A stretch of DNA of 64,000 nt from Rhizobacter sp. AJA081-3 (lineage in GTDB: Bacteria > Pseudomonadota > Gammaproteobacteria > Burkholderiales > Burkholderiaceae_C), in the NCBI RefSeq assembly GCF_017795745.1, contig NZ_CP059067.1, positions 4,898,001 to 4,962,000 of the forward strand. The letters are read 5' to 3'. Below are positions 40,649-49,914 of the stretch, piece by piece. Position 1 is the stretch's first letter. Every line of letters starts with the position of its first letter. The notes beneath the pieces are model-generated. The model ran no database searches. It had not been told where the DNA came from and saw nothing but the letters and a program-made list of their open reading frames with translations. The translations under genes and the position numbers were made by a program.

Positions 40649-43600
40649 TCAGTGACGATCCGCCGGGCCGGGCGAAGTTCCGCCGGCCCCGGCCGGCGCC
40701 GGGGTGTCGGCGGCGGTGCGGTGGCGGTGCGCGTGTCGGCCGACCCACTGCACCACGTCGTCAACGAAGGTGAAGACCACGGGGATGACCAGCAGGCTGA
40801 GGAAAGTGCTGGTGATCAGGCCACCGATCACGACGATGGCCATCGGCGAGCGGAAGCTCGGGTCCACGCCCAGGCCCAGCGCGATGGGCATCATGCCCGC
40901 GCCCATCGCGATGGTGGTCATGACGATCGGCCGCGCGCGCTTGCGGCAGGCGTCGAGCAGCGCGTCCCAGCGGTTCAGGCCGTGGTCGCGCCGCGCCAGG
41001 ATCACGTAGTCGATGAGCAGGATCGAGTTCTTCGTCGCGATGCCCATCAGCATGATCAGGCCGATCATCGACGGCATCGACAGTGCCGTGCCGGTGAGGA
41101 ACAGCGCCAGGAACGCGCCGGGCACCGACAGCACCAGCGCGGCGAGGATGGTCACCGGCTGCACGAAGTCCTTGAACAGCAGCACCAGCACGATGTAGAT
41201 GCACAGGATGCCGGTGGCCATGGCCAGGCCGAAGCTGTCGAACAGCTCGCCCATGGCCTCGGCGTCGCCCACCGAGGTGGTGATCACGCCGGCGGGCAGC
41301 TTCTTCAGGCTGTCCAGCTCGAAGGCGCGCTTCTCGACCTCGCCCAGCGGCTGGCCGTTCAGCTCGATCTCGAAGTTCACGTTGCGCAGCCGGTCGTAGC
41401 GCGCGATCTCGGCCGGGCCGGAGTCGATCGCCAGCGTCGCCACGTTGGACAGCGGCACCGGGCCGCGCGCGCCGGGCACCGGCAGGCGCGACAGCAGGTC
41501 GAGGTCGCCGCGCGCCTCGTCGGCCAGCTTCACCACCACCTGCACCTGGCGCTGGCTGAGGTTGAGCTTGGCCAGGCCCTGGTCGTAGTCGCCGTTGGTG
41601 GCGATGCGCAACGTGTCGGCAATGGCCGACGAGGTCACGCCGAGATCCGCGGCGCGCGCGAAGTCGGGCCGCACGATCAGCTCGGGGCGCACCAGGCTGG
41701 CGGTGGACGTCACCGCGCCGATTCCGGGGATGGTGCGCAGCTCGCGCTCCACCTTGGCAGCGTGTTCGCCCAGCGCCCGGCCGTCTTCGCCGGCGAGCAC
41801 CAGCACGTACTTCTCGCTCGATGCGCCCAGGCCCACCTTGACGCGCGCGCCCGGCAGCACGGCGACGGCGTCGCGCAGCTGCGATTCCAGGTCCTGCTTG
41901 GACAGGCCCGGCCGGTCGTTGCGGTGCGTCATGTTGATCGTCAGCACCGCCTTGCGCACTTCGGGCAGGCCGCCGCCGGCGAAGGGGTCGGAGCCGGCCG
42001 CGCCACCGCCGATGGCGGTGTAGACGAGCTTGACGTGCGGGTTCTTCTGCACGAGCTCGCGCGCCTGCTCGGCCGCGGCATAGGTTTCCTTCAGCGTGCT
42101 GCCCGGCGGCAACGTCACCGTCACCTGCGTCTGCGACAGGTCGTCGGGCGGGATGAAGCCGGTGGCCAGCAGCGGCACCAGCGCGAAGGAGCCGAAGAAG
42201 AACACCGCGGCACCGACCAGCGTGAGGAAGCGGTGCTTCAGGCACCACTTCGCCCAGGCCATGTAGATGGACAGCCAGCGCGGCTCGCGCTCTTCGTGCT
42301 TGGGCGCCTTCAGGATGTAGGCGGCCATCATCGGCGTCAGCATGCGCGCGACGACGAGCGAGAAGAACACCGCGATCGCTGCCGTCCAGCCGAACTGCAC
42401 GAAGAACTTGCCCGGGATGCCGGCCATGAAGGCGGTGGGCAGGAACACGGCGATCAGCGTGAAGGTGGTGGCGATCACCGCCAGGCCGATCTCGTCGGCA
42501 GCTTCCATCGCCGCCTGGAACGGCGTCTTGCCCATGCGCAGGTGGCGCATGATGTTCTCGATCTCGACGATCGCGTCGTCGACCAGGATGCCGACCACCA
42601 GCGACAGCGACAGCAGCGTCACCACGTTGATCGTGAAGCCCATCAGGTGCATCACGAAGAAGGTCGGGATCGCCGACAGCGGCAGCGCCACCGCCGACAC
42701 GAAGGTGGCGCGCCAGTCGCGCAGGAACAGCCACACCACCAGCACGGCCAGCGCCGCGCCCTCGTAGAGCAGCTTCATCGAGCCGTCGAAGTTCTCCTCG
42801 ACCGGGTCGACGAAGTTGAAGGCCTCGGTGATGGTGATGTCCGCGTGCTCGGCCTTGAGCTTGTCCAGCGTGGCGCGCACGTCGCGCGTCACCTCGATCT
42901 CGCTGGCGCCGCGCGAGCGCACGATCTCGAAGCCGACCACCGGCTTGCCGTTGAGCAGCGCAGCCGAGCGCGGCTCGGCCACGGTGTCGTGCACCTTGGC
43001 GACCTGGTCGAGGCGAATGCGCCGCCCGTCGGAGAGAGCCACTTCCATGGCCGCGAGTTCTTCGGCCGACTGCACGGTGGCGATGGTGCGCACCGACTGC
43101 TCGGCGCCGCCGAGGTCGGTGCGGCCGCCGGAGGCCTCCTGCTGCACCTGGCGAAGCTGGCGCGAGATGTCGGCGGCGGTGGCGTTCAGCGCCAGCAGCC
43201 GTGCCGGATCGAGCTCGACACGCACCTCGCGCGTCACGCCGCCCACGCGCGACACCGCGCCGACGCCTCGCACCGACAGCATCGCCTTGGTGACCTGGTT
43301 GTCGACGAACCAGGACAGCGCCTCGTCGTCCATCTTCTGCGAGGCGACGGTGTAGGTGAGGATGGGCGTGCCGGCGAGGTCGACCTTCCTGATGACCGGG
43401 TCGCGCAGGTCGGCGGGCAGGTCGGAGCGCACGCGCGAGACGGCATCGCGCACGTCGTCCACCGCTTCCTGGGTGGACTTCTCCAGGCGGAACTCGGCCG
43501 TCAGCGTGGCCGTGCCGTCCTGGATGGTGGCGTACATGTGCTTGAGGCCCTGCACGGTCGCCAGCGAGTTCTCGATCTTGCGCACCACCTCGGTCTCGAG

Positions 43601-43780
43601 CTGCCCCGGCGAGGCGCCGGGCAGCGAGGCGGTGACGGTGACCATCGGCAGGTCGATGTCCGGGAAGTTCTGCACCTTCATCGCCCGGAAGCCCAGCAGG
43701 CCGGCGAGCGTGAGCATCACGAACAGCAGGATCGACGGTGTCGGGTTGCGGATCGACCAGGAGGAAACGTTGATTGCCAT
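40649..43780 (-). CDS. RND efflux pump inner-membrane transporter (HAE1 type)
   Basis: The 1,043-residue protein has the twelve-helix RND architecture with two large periplasmic loops. It opens with SIRNPTPSILLFVMLTLAGL, shows FPDIDLPMVTVTASLPGASP (PC1) and the characteristic membrane stretch LVVGILVDDAIVEIENI with conserved Asp residues. It would export hydrophobic drugs or toxic compounds using the proton gradient. The ATG at 43780 lies 10 bases after the adaptor stop. It is the last of the tetR-omp-adaptor-RND group. Confidence 0.95.
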   Translation of the reverse strand: MAINVSSWSIRNPTPSILLFVMLTLAGLLGFRAMKVQNFPDIDLPMVTVTASLPGASPGQLETEVVRKIENSLATVQGLKHMYATIQDGTATLTAEFRLEKSTQEAVDDVRDAVSRVRSDLPADLRDPVIRKVDLAGTPILTYTVASQKMDDEALSWFVDNQVTKAMLSVRGVGAVSRVGGVTREVRVELDPARLLALNATAADISRQLRQVQQEASGGRTDLGGAEQSVRTIATVQSAEELAAMEVALSDGRRIRLDQVAKVHDTVAEPRSAALLNGKPVVGFEIVRSRGASEIEVTRDVRATLDKLKAEHADITITEAFNFVDPVEENFDGSMKLLYEGAALAVLVVWLFLRDWRATFVSAVALPLSAIPTFFVMHLMGFTINVVTLLSLSLVVGILVDDAIVEIENIMRHLRMGKTPFQAAMEAADEIGLAVIATTFTLIAVFLPTAFMAGIPGKFFVQFGWTAAIAVFFSLVVARMLTPMMAAYILKAPKHEEREPRWLSIYMAWAKWCLKHRFLTLVGAAVFFFGSFALVPLLATGFIPPDDLSQTQVTVTLPPGSTLKETYAAAEQARELVQKNPHVKLVYTAIGGGAAGSDPFAGGGLPEVRKAVLTINMTHRNDRPGLSKQDLESQLRDAVAVLPGARVKVGLGASSEKYVLVLAGEDGRALGEHAAKVERELRTIPGIGAVTSTASLVRPELIVRPDFARAADLGVTSSAIADTLRIATNGDYDQGLAKLNLSQRQVQVVVKLADEARGDLDLLSRLPVPGARGPVPLSNVATLAIDSGPAEIARYDRLRNVNFEIELNGQPLGEVEKRAFELDSLKKLPAGVITTSVGDAEAMGELFDSFGLAMATGILCIYIVLVLLFKDFVQPVTILAALVLSVPGAFLALFLTGTALSMPSMIGLIMLMGIATKNSILLIDYVILARRDHGLNRWDALLDACRKRARPIVMTTIAMGAGMMPIALGLGVDPSFRSPMAIVVIGGLITSTFLSLLVIPVVFTFVDDVVQWVGRHAHRHRTAADTPAPAGAGGTSPGPADRH

Positions 43781-43790
43781 GGCCGGCTCC

Positions 43791-44936
43791 TTACTTCGAC
43801 GCGGTCTTCTGCGTCGGCACGGCGGCCGGGGACGCCTCGACCACGCGCACGGTGTCGCCGTCGCCGAGGAAGCCGCCGCCCGCGGCGACCACGCGCGCGG
43901 CCTTGTCCAGCCCGCCGGTGATCTCGATGCGGTCGGCCCAGCGCCGGCCAATCGTCACCTTGGTCTGCGTGACCTTGGCGTCGGGGCCGACGCGCAGCAC
44001 GTAGCTGAAGCCGTCGCGCAGCACCACGGCGCTCTGCGGCAGCGACAGGCCCTGCGCGTTGCCGATCTCGAACTCGCCGCGCGCGAACATGCCGGCGCGC
44101 GCCGAGCCGGGCTGCGGCAGGTCGACGTAGACGATGCCGTTGCGCGTGGCCGGGTCGACCGTGGGCGCGACCATGCGGATCTTGCCGACGATGGCGCCGC
44201 CGCCGGCCGTGGTGACGCTGGCCGGTGTGCCGGCCTTGAGCTGAACAAGCTCGGCCGCCGGTACTTCGGCGCGCCACTCGAGGCGCCCGCCGCGGATCAG
44301 GCGGAACAGCTCCTGCCCGGCCGGCAGCACCGCACCGACGGTGGCGCTGCGCGCCGAGATCACGCCGTTGTCGGGCGCCAGCACCCGCGTCTGCGCCAGG
44401 CGCAGCTGCTGTGTCTTCGCGGCGGCGCGTTGCGCTTCCAGCCGTGCCTGCGCGGTGCGTTCGGCGGTGAGGTACTGGTTGATCTGCTGCGCCGACAGCG
44501 CACCGGTGGTCTGCAGCTCGCGGGCACGTTGCGCGTTCGCGGCGGCTTCGGCCAGCGTGGCCTCGGCCTCGGCGACGGCGGCGCGGGTCTGCGCCAGCTC
44601 GGCGCTCATGGTGTCGGCGGCGAAGGTGGCGAGCACCTGGCCGCGCTTGACCACGTCGCCGACGTTCACGCGCACCTCGGCCAGCCGCAGGCCGTTGGCC
44701 TCGGTGCCGACGCTGGCTTCCTGCCAGGCGGTGATGTTGCCGTTGGCGTTGATCTTCACCGGCACGTTGGCGGTCTGCGGCGTGGTGACGGTGACGGTCA
44801 GCGCGGGCTTGACCGGTGCGGAGGCGGCGGGCTTGTCGGCCGCGTAGACGCTGACGGTGATCAGCGCGGCGGCCAAGGCCACGGCCAGCGGCGTGGCGAC
44901 GAGGAGCAGTCGGGTCGAGGTGGGCATGGTGTTCAT
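43791..44936 (-). CDS. RND efflux periplasmic adaptor (membrane fusion protein)
   Basis: The 381-residue protein has a signal anchor (about 9-32), lipoyl halves (VRVNVGDVVKRGQVLATFA and APDNGVISARSATVGAVLPA), a helical hairpin and a beta-barrel domain. It bridges the RND pump to the outer-membrane channel. It lies 52 bases downstream of the outer-membrane factor gene and 10 bases upstream of the pump gene, giving a complete tripartite pump in one operon. Confidence 0.93.
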   Translation of the reverse strand: MNTMPTSTRLLLVATPLAVALAAALITVSVYAADKPAASAPVKPALTVTVTTPQTANVPVKINANGNITAWQEASVGTEANGLRLAEVRVNVGDVVKRGQVLATFAADTMSAELAQTRAAVAEAEATLAEAAANAQRARELQTTGALSAQQINQYLTAERTAQARLEAQRAAAKTQQLRLAQTRVLAPDNGVISARSATVGAVLPAGQELFRLIRGGRLEWRAEVPAAELVQLKAGTPASVTTAGGGAIVGKIRMVAPTVDPATRNGIVYVDLPQPGSARAGMFARGEFEIGNAQGLSLPQSAVVLRDGFSYVLRVGPDAKVTQTKVTIGRRWADRIEITGGLDKAARVVAAGGGFLGDGDTVRVVEASPAAVPTQKTASK

Positions 44937-44988
44937 CTCGGTGTCGCCGCGAGCCTTATGGGCCGTGGGCGGGTGTTCAGGGGGTGAG

Positions 44989-46443
44989 TCAGCTGCGGGG
45001 GTTCGGGGCGGCGGCTTCTGCCTGCGCCGGGTCGGCGGGCGTCCAGCCTCCGCCGAGGGCGCGGTACAGCGAGATCCAGGCGGCGACGCGTTCGCGCTGC
45101 AGCTCGATCAGTGCCGACTGCGCGGCCACCGCGGTGCGGCGTGCGTCCTCCAGCTCGAACAGGCTGGCCAGGCCGCCGCGGTAGCGCGATTCGACGGCGC
45201 GGTAGGAGCGCTCGAAGCCTTCGGCGGCAGTGCGCGCATCGTCGCCGCGGCCGGCGGTGCTCTGCAGCGCGACCAACGCTTCCTCGACTTCGCGCACGGC
45301 GGTGCGCAGGCTGGCGGCGTAGCCCACCGCCGCGGCGTCGTAGCGCGCCTGCGCCGCGTCGGCGTTGGCGCGTCGCACACCGCCATCGAAGATCGGCAAG
45401 CTCACGCTGATCGGGCCGATGCTCCAGACGGTGCCGCTGGTGCTGACGCCGCCGCTCTCGAACCGAGACGGCGTGATGTTGCCGGCCAGCGCGACGCGCG
45501 GGTAGCGCTGGGCGCGGGCCTGCGCCGCATCGGACGCGGCGGCCGCCAGTTCACGCTCGGCGTTGGCGAGGTCGGGGCGCTGGGCGAGCACCCGCGCCGG
45601 CACCTGGGCGACGCCGATCTGCGGCGGCTGCGGCAGCTGCGCGCGCCCCGCCTGCAGCTTGGCACGCAGGTCCGGCTCGGCCAGCGCGGTCATCGCGACC
45701 AGCGACTTGACTGCCAGGTCGCAGGCTGCGCGTTGCTGCGTGAGCGAGGCGTTGCCTTGCGCGGCGCTGGCGCGTGCCAGGTCGGCGCTGGCCGGAGCCT
45801 GGAAGCCGGCCTTCGCGGCCAGCTCGGTCAGGCGCGCGGTCTCGGCGCGCGAAGCGGCGTCGAACTCGGTCTGCGCCAGCTGCGCTTCGCAGGCGCGCAG
45901 CGCGAGGTAGCTCGACGCCGTCTCCGCGGCCACCGAGATGCGTGCGTCGTGCCAGAGCGCCTGCGCGCCTTCCAGGCGCGCCTGGGCGGCATCGCGCCCG
46001 GCGCGGTTCGCGCCGAACAGGTCGAGCTCCCACGCCGCTTGGAGGCCTGCGCCGGCACTCGTGCCGATCGGCGCAGCGAGATCGAAGCGGCCGCGCGAGG
46101 CGCTGGCGCTGGCGTCCAGCGTCGGGCCGAGCGCGGCGCCGCCGGCCACGCGAGCGGCGCGCGCCTGCTCGATGCGCGAGCGGGCGGAGGCGATGGTCGG
46201 GCTGGCGGTCTGCGCCGATTCGATCAGCTGGGCCAGCAGCGGGTCGTTGAACTGCTGCCACCAGCGCTTGAGCTCGGCGGCGGGGTCGGATGCCGGCAGC
46301 GGCACCTGCCACTGAGTGGCCGGGGCGGGCGGCGCGGCGGGTGTCGTCGCCGGTGCCAAGCTGGCGCAGCCGGCCAGCGCGAGGGCCGTCAGCAGTGCAG
46401 CACCGGCGGCGCGGCGGGGAATCGGTGGAGTCGGTTCGTTCAT
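44989..46443 (-). CDS. RND efflux outer-membrane factor, lipoprotein (NodT/OprM type)
   Basis: The 484-residue protein has a lipoprotein signal with lipobox LAGC (Cys26) and the duplicated TolC-like helical repeats, each with a Trp or Gln-rich coiled coil (WWQQFNDPLLAQLIESA; SSYLALRACEAQLAQTEFD). It forms the outer-membrane tunnel of the pump. The ATG at 46443 has GGGAG nine bases upstream. It follows the tetR gene by 32 bases. Confidence 0.92.
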   Translation of the reverse strand: MNEPTPPIPRRAAGAALLTALALAGCASLAPATTPAAPPAPATQWQVPLPASDPAAELKRWWQQFNDPLLAQLIESAQTASPTIASARSRIEQARAARVAGGAALGPTLDASASASRGRFDLAAPIGTSAGAGLQAAWELDLFGANRAGRDAAQARLEGAQALWHDARISVAAETASSYLALRACEAQLAQTEFDAASRAETARLTELAAKAGFQAPASADLARASAAQGNASLTQQRAACDLAVKSLVAMTALAEPDLRAKLQAGRAQLPQPPQIGVAQVPARVLAQRPDLANAERELAAAASDAAQARAQRYPRVALAGNITPSRFESGGVSTSGTVWSIGPISVSLPIFDGGVRRANADAAQARYDAAAVGYAASLRTAVREVEEALVALQSTAGRGDDARTAAEGFERSYRAVESRYRGGLASLFELEDARRTAVAAQSALIELQRERVAAWISLYRALGGGWTPADPAQAEAAAPNPRS

Positions 46444-46475
46444 GTTGTTTGTTCTCCCTGTCGATTGCGGCCCGG

Positions 46476-47147
46476 TCAGCCGGTGCTTCGGCGCCGCTGC
46501 ACCTCGGCCGCGACCATGGCCTCGGCGTACATCACCAGCCTTTCGAGCCAGCGGTCCAGCGCATCGGGCGTGGCGTTCAGGTTCGGCGCCAGCGCGTCGG
46601 TGACGTCGCGTCCCACGTGCAGGTGCACGCCGAGCGCTGCCACGCAGACCGCCAGGCGCTGGATCTCGTCGTCGGGACGCGCGACGCCGACATGCCGGCA
46701 CAGCACCTCGACCAGCGCCTCGTGCATCGGCCGGATGCCCTTGTCGATCTCCTCGGCCCACAGGCCGGTGGGCTCGAGCATTTCGCGCATGTGCAGCTTC
46801 ATGCACAGCGTGGTCAGCTCACCCTGCTTGAGCGGCTCGATCAGGCCGATGTACAGGCCGCGCAGCGCGTCGCGCAGGCTGAGCTGCGCACCGCCGAAGC
46901 GCTCGATCTCTTCTTCCGGCGCCGACTGCAGCTCGAAGAACACGGCGCGGTACAGCCCGGCCTTGTCGCCGAAGTAGTACTTGATGGCCGCCAGGTTGGT
47001 GCCGGCGGCTTCGGCGATCTCGCGTGTCGAGGTCTTGGCGAAGCCCTGCTGCGCGAACAGTGCGAGTGCGGCATGCAGCAGGCGCTCGCGCGACTGTTCG
47101 CCATCGCTGCGCGGCGCGCGGGGGCGGGCGGGGTTGATCTCGATCAT
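46476..47147 (-). CDS. TetR-family repressor of the RND efflux operon
   Basis: The 223-residue protein has the N-terminal HTH LFAQQGFAKTSTREIAEAAG (HTH helices) with TNLAAIKYYFGDKAGLYRAV completing it, and an all-helical ligand domain with an EIDKGIRPMHEALVEVL stretch. It heads the efflux operon and is transcribed with it, so it is probably autoregulatory. The operator-like palindromes lie directly upstream at 47162-47212. The ATG at 47147 is preferred because family homology begins at about residue 15. Confidence 0.88.
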   Translation of the reverse strand: MIEINPARPRAPRSDGEQSRERLLHAALALFAQQGFAKTSTREIAEAAGTNLAAIKYYFGDKAGLYRAVFFELQSAPEEEIERFGGAQLSLRDALRGLYIGLIEPLKQGELTTLCMKLHMREMLEPTGLWAEEIDKGIRPMHEALVEVLCRHVGVARPDDEIQRLAVCVAALGVHLHVGRDVTDALAPNLNATPDALDRWLERLVMYAEAMVAAEVQRRRSTG

Positions 47148-47161
47148 GGCCGCGATGCTAG

Positions 47162-47212
47162 CAAGTAAATCAAACGACCGATTTACTTGAGACCTTAATG
47201 ACCGAGTGGTCA
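47162..47212 (-). promoter_or_regulatory. Two palindromes upstream of tetR, candidate repressor operators
   Basis: CAAGTAAATC (47162-47171) and GATTTACTTG (47180-47189) form a perfect 10-bp dyad around an 8-base spacer. A second dyad, TGACC/GGTCA with a GAGT spacer, covers 47199-47212. Both are within 65 bp of the tetR start, and their spacing fits two repressor dimers. Confidence 0.65.
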
Positions 47213-47266
47213 GCATGGACATCGGGTTGACCCTAGGGGGTTCGCAGGGCCGCCATGCTGACAGAT

Positions 47267-47294
47267 CCCTGCTGACAACGTCGTGTCAGCAGGG
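47267..47294 (-). terminator. 11-bp perfect hairpin downstream of the HNH-like gene
   Basis: CCCTGCTGACA (47267-47277) pairs perfectly with TGTCAGCAGGG (47284-47294) across a 6-base loop. It lies 20 bp past the stop of the HNH-like gene (minus strand), as expected of a terminator, but has no T-run. Confidence 0.5.
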
Positions 47295-47313
47295 GTGGGC
47301 GCTCACATGGCGG

Positions 47314-48399
47314 TCACAGGGGCAGGCTGGCCTGCCGCGGCGGGGCGCTGACGCGGCGCATCAGCACCGAGTGCGGCACGTAGCCGCGCGACTCCAGGTT
47401 CCAGCCCTCGGTGGCCTGGGCGGTGGCGATCTGGGCGAAACGCTGGGTGCCCAGGTGGCGGGCGGCGGCGCGGGCCAGCACGGCCTCGCACTGCGCCGGC
47501 GTGACCAGCCGGGCGAAGGCGGTCCAGCGCTTCATCACCAGCGGGTTGCGCCAGGCATCTTCCAGCGCCCAGCGGGCGCGCTGGGGTTCGTCGGTGCGGC
47601 CGGCCTCCAGCACACGCGGCAGCAGGGCGTGGAAGAACATCTGGAACGCGCGCCGCGCGGGCTTGCCGGGCAGCAGCACCTCGAAGCGGGCGATGCGCTG
47701 GCTCCAGCCTTCTGTCAGCAGCTGGCGGCTGACGAAGGCCTGCAGCGCCTGGATGGGGTTGAACAGCCGCAGCCGGTTCGGCGGCAGCACCAGCATCGGC
47801 AGCGCGGATGCCTCTTCGTGCGACAGCGGCTCGACGAAGCTGCACAGCACGGCCACGCGCGCCCATTGCGCGACGGTCAGGCCGCCTTCGCCCGCACTGT
47901 TGGCCGCCTCCATGTCGCGCACGAAACGCAGCGCGTCGCGAAAGCCGTGCGCCGCCTTGGCGTGGTTGGCCTTGGTGCTCATCACCGCCAGGTTGCCGGC
48001 GGCGTAGCCGGCGTCGTTGCGCACCCGGTCGACCGAGGCGTCGGTGGACTCCAGCGTGGCGGTGGACAGCGCCACCCGCGTGATGGGGCAATGGCTCACC
48101 TCGATCTGCTGCAGGTGGTTGGGCGTGACCTGCACCAGCTCGACGCTGCGCCCGCGCAGCCAGGCATGCAGGCGCAACTGCAGCCACTTGCGCACATGGC
48201 GCGTGGCCAGCAGCGTGCGCGTGCCGAAGGCGGCCTGGCCGGCGAGCAGGCCGTGGCGCAGGCTGGAGGGTTCCTGGTCGTAGGGCGCCGGCGGCGTCAG
48301 GCCGTGGTGGGCGTAGTCCCAGCCGAGTTCGAAGCCGATGTGCTCGTGCGCGGTGAGCGTGCTGCCCAGGGGCAGGTCGTGGGTCAATTCGGTCGTCAT
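47314..48399 (-). CDS. HNH-endonuclease-like protein of unknown function
   Basis: The 361-residue protein has an HNH-type segment: CPITR (104-108, first Cys of the metal site and start), then DASVDRVRNDAGYAAGNL (120-137) and VMSTKANHAKA, which follow the S-x-D-R-I-x-N-x-x-G-Y-x-x-G-N-V-x-V pattern of HNH and recombination-endonuclease families. No second CxxC is evident, so zinc binding and catalysis are uncertain. The remainder is helical with no recognised family. It is divergent from the WYL regulator gene, with shared operator-like repeats, and ends near a strong hairpin. Start ATG at 48399. Confidence 0.7.
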   Translation of the reverse strand: MTTELTHDLPLGSTLTAHEHIGFELGWDYAHHGLTPPAPYDQEPSSLRHGLLAGQAAFGTRTLLATRHVRKWLQLRLHAWLRGRSVELVQVTPNHLQQIEVSHCPITRVALSTATLESTDASVDRVRNDAGYAAGNLAVMSTKANHAKAAHGFRDALRFVRDMEAANSAGEGGLTVAQWARVAVLCSFVEPLSHEEASALPMLVLPPNRLRLFNPIQALQAFVSRQLLTEGWSQRIARFEVLLPGKPARRAFQMFFHALLPRVLEAGRTDEPQRARWALEDAWRNPLVMKRWTAFARLVTPAQCEAVLARAAARHLGTQRFAQIATAQATEGWNLESRGYVPHSVLMRRVSAPPRQASLPL

Positions 48400-48454
48400 G
48401 GCGGTTCTCGCAGTGGCGCCGCGGGCTGCGGCATGGAAGGCAGTGTTCCGGCCG

Positions 48455-48531
48455 GGTGGCTCAACACGTGAGCCACCTGGGCGCCGCGAACTCGGGGTAA
48501 GCTCGCACCCGCTGGCTCATCTGGTGAGCCA
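48455..48531. promoter_or_regulatory. Duplicated inverted repeats in the HNH/WYL divergent gap
   Basis: The same dyad, TGGCTCA-N5-TGAGCCA, occurs at 48457-48475 and at 48513-48531, 56 bp apart. The first copy extends to 9-bp arms (GGTGGCTCA, 48455-48463; TGAGCCACC, 48469-48477). The two copies sit between the divergent starts at 48399 and 48552, so the WYL protein is the likely binder. Confidence 0.65.
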
Positions 48532-48551
48532 CCCATACTCCAGACAGCCGC

Positions 48552-49532
48552 ATGGACCGCACCGAACGCTTCTACAAGATCGAGCTGCTGCTGCGCAGCC
48601 GCGGCAGCGTCAGCTTCGCCGTGCTGCGCGAGGAGCTCGACGTGTCGCCGGCCACGCTCAAGCGCGACCTGCAGTACCTGCGCGACCGCCTGAACGCGCC
48701 GATCGTCTACGACGCCTTCGACAACGGCTACCGCTTCGACGCCGCCGCCACGCGCGGCGAGCGCCACGAGCTGCCGGGCATGTGGTTCAGCGAGAACGAG
48801 ATCCACGCGCTGCTGACCATGCACCAGTTGCTCGCCGGGCTCGACGACGATGGCGTGCTGTCGCGCCACCTTCAACCCATGCTCGAGCGGCTGCAGGGCA
48901 TGCTCGGTGCCGACGCCGCCGAGTCACGCGAGCTGATGCGCCGCATCAAGGTGATCGGCACGGCGCGGCGGCGCGTGCCCAGCCGCTGGTTCGAGCTGCT
49001 CGGCAGCGCGCTGGTACAGCGCCGGCGCCTCTGGCTGCGCTACTTCAAGCGCAGTGACCGGCGCGAGAGCGAGCGCGAGGTATCGCCGCAGCGTCTGGTT
49101 CACTACCGCGGCACCTGGTACCTGGACGCCTGGTGCCACGCCAGCGACGGCCTGCGCCGCTTCGCACTCGACGCCGTGCGCGAGGCGAAGCTGCTCGACA
49201 CCAAGGCGAAGAACGTGCCGGTGCGCGAGCTCGAGGCGGCGCTGGACGCGGGTTACGGCATCTACGGCGGCGGCGACACCAAGGTGAAGTGGGCCACGCT
49301 GCTGTTCGACGCCGACGCGGCACAGTGGGTCGCCAGCGAGGAGTGGCACCCACAGCAGAAGTCCCGGCATCTGCCCGACGGCCGCTACGAACTGCAGGTG
49401 CCCTACGCCGACGCGACCGAGCTGACGATGGACATCCTGCGCCACGGCGACAGCGTGACGGTCGCCGGTGACAAGGCCCTGGCCGCCGCAATCGCCCAGC
49501 GCCTGAAGAGCGCGCTGTCGCGCTACGCTTGA
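48552..49532 (+). CDS. WYL-domain transcriptional regulator
   Basis: The 326-residue protein has an N-terminal winged HTH (LRSRGSVSFAVLREELDVSP, then ATLKRDLQYLRDRL) and a central WYL ligand-binding region including LVHYRGTWYLDAWC and RRFALDAV. Such proteins act as sensors in DNA-damage, nucleotide and phage-defence regulation. It probably binds the duplicated repeats upstream and controls itself and the HNH-like gene; this is inference. A DUF427 gene follows 20 bp downstream. Confidence 0.88.
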   Translation: MDRTERFYKIELLLRSRGSVSFAVLREELDVSPATLKRDLQYLRDRLNAPIVYDAFDNGYRFDAAATRGERHELPGMWFSENEIHALLTMHQLLAGLDDDGVLSRHLQPMLERLQGMLGADAAESRELMRRIKVIGTARRRVPSRWFELLGSALVQRRRLWLRYFKRSDRRESEREVSPQRLVHYRGTWYLDAWCHASDGLRRFALDAVREAKLLDTKAKNVPVRELEAALDAGYGIYGGGDTKVKWATLLFDADAAQWVASEEWHPQQKSRHLPDGRYELQVPYADATELTMDILRHGDSVTVAGDKALAAAIAQRLKSALSRYA

Positions 49533-49552
49533 GGCTTCTCAAGGAGATACCC

Positions 49553-49834
49553 ATGAAGGCCATCTGGAACGGCGTGGTCATCGCCGAAAGCGACGACACC
49601 GTGGTGGTGGAAGGCAACCACTACTTCCCCGAGAACAGCCTGAAGCGCGAGTACGTCAGCTTCAGCAACCACCGCACGAGCTGTCCCTGGAAGGGCCAGG
49701 CGCACTACTACAGCCTGTTCGTCGACGGCGACGTCAACCCCGACGCCGTCTGGTACTACCCCGAGCCCAGCGAAGCGGCGCGCGAGATCAAGGGCCGGGT
49801 CGCGTTCTGGAAGGGTGTGAAAGTCACCGAGTGA
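49553..49834 (+). CDS. DUF427 family protein
   Basis: The 93-residue protein has the small beta-barrel DUF427 fold: MKAIWNGVVIAESDDTVVVE, then HYFPENSL, CPWKGQAHYYSLFVDG and WYYPEPSEAAREIKGRVAFW. It is cytosolic and uncharacterised. AAGGAG precedes the ATG. It follows the WYL regulator by 20 bp and may share its transcript. Confidence 0.85.
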   Translation: MKAIWNGVVIAESDDTVVVEGNHYFPENSLKREYVSFSNHRTSCPWKGQAHYYSLFVDGDVNPDAVWYYPEPSEAAREIKGRVAFWKGVKVTE

Positions 49835-49914
49835 CAAACCGGCGCGGCCGGCTAGCATGGTTCTTGCGGCGGCGACCGGCTGCCGAAACCCTCCTGCACA
49901 AAGGATCCAAGCCC

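Noticed and set aside
40652-43921. A 1,089-codon open frame on the plus strand opposite the RND pump
   Set aside because: It is the antisense shadow of an unmistakable RND gene and encodes low-complexity His/Arg/Gln-rich sequence.
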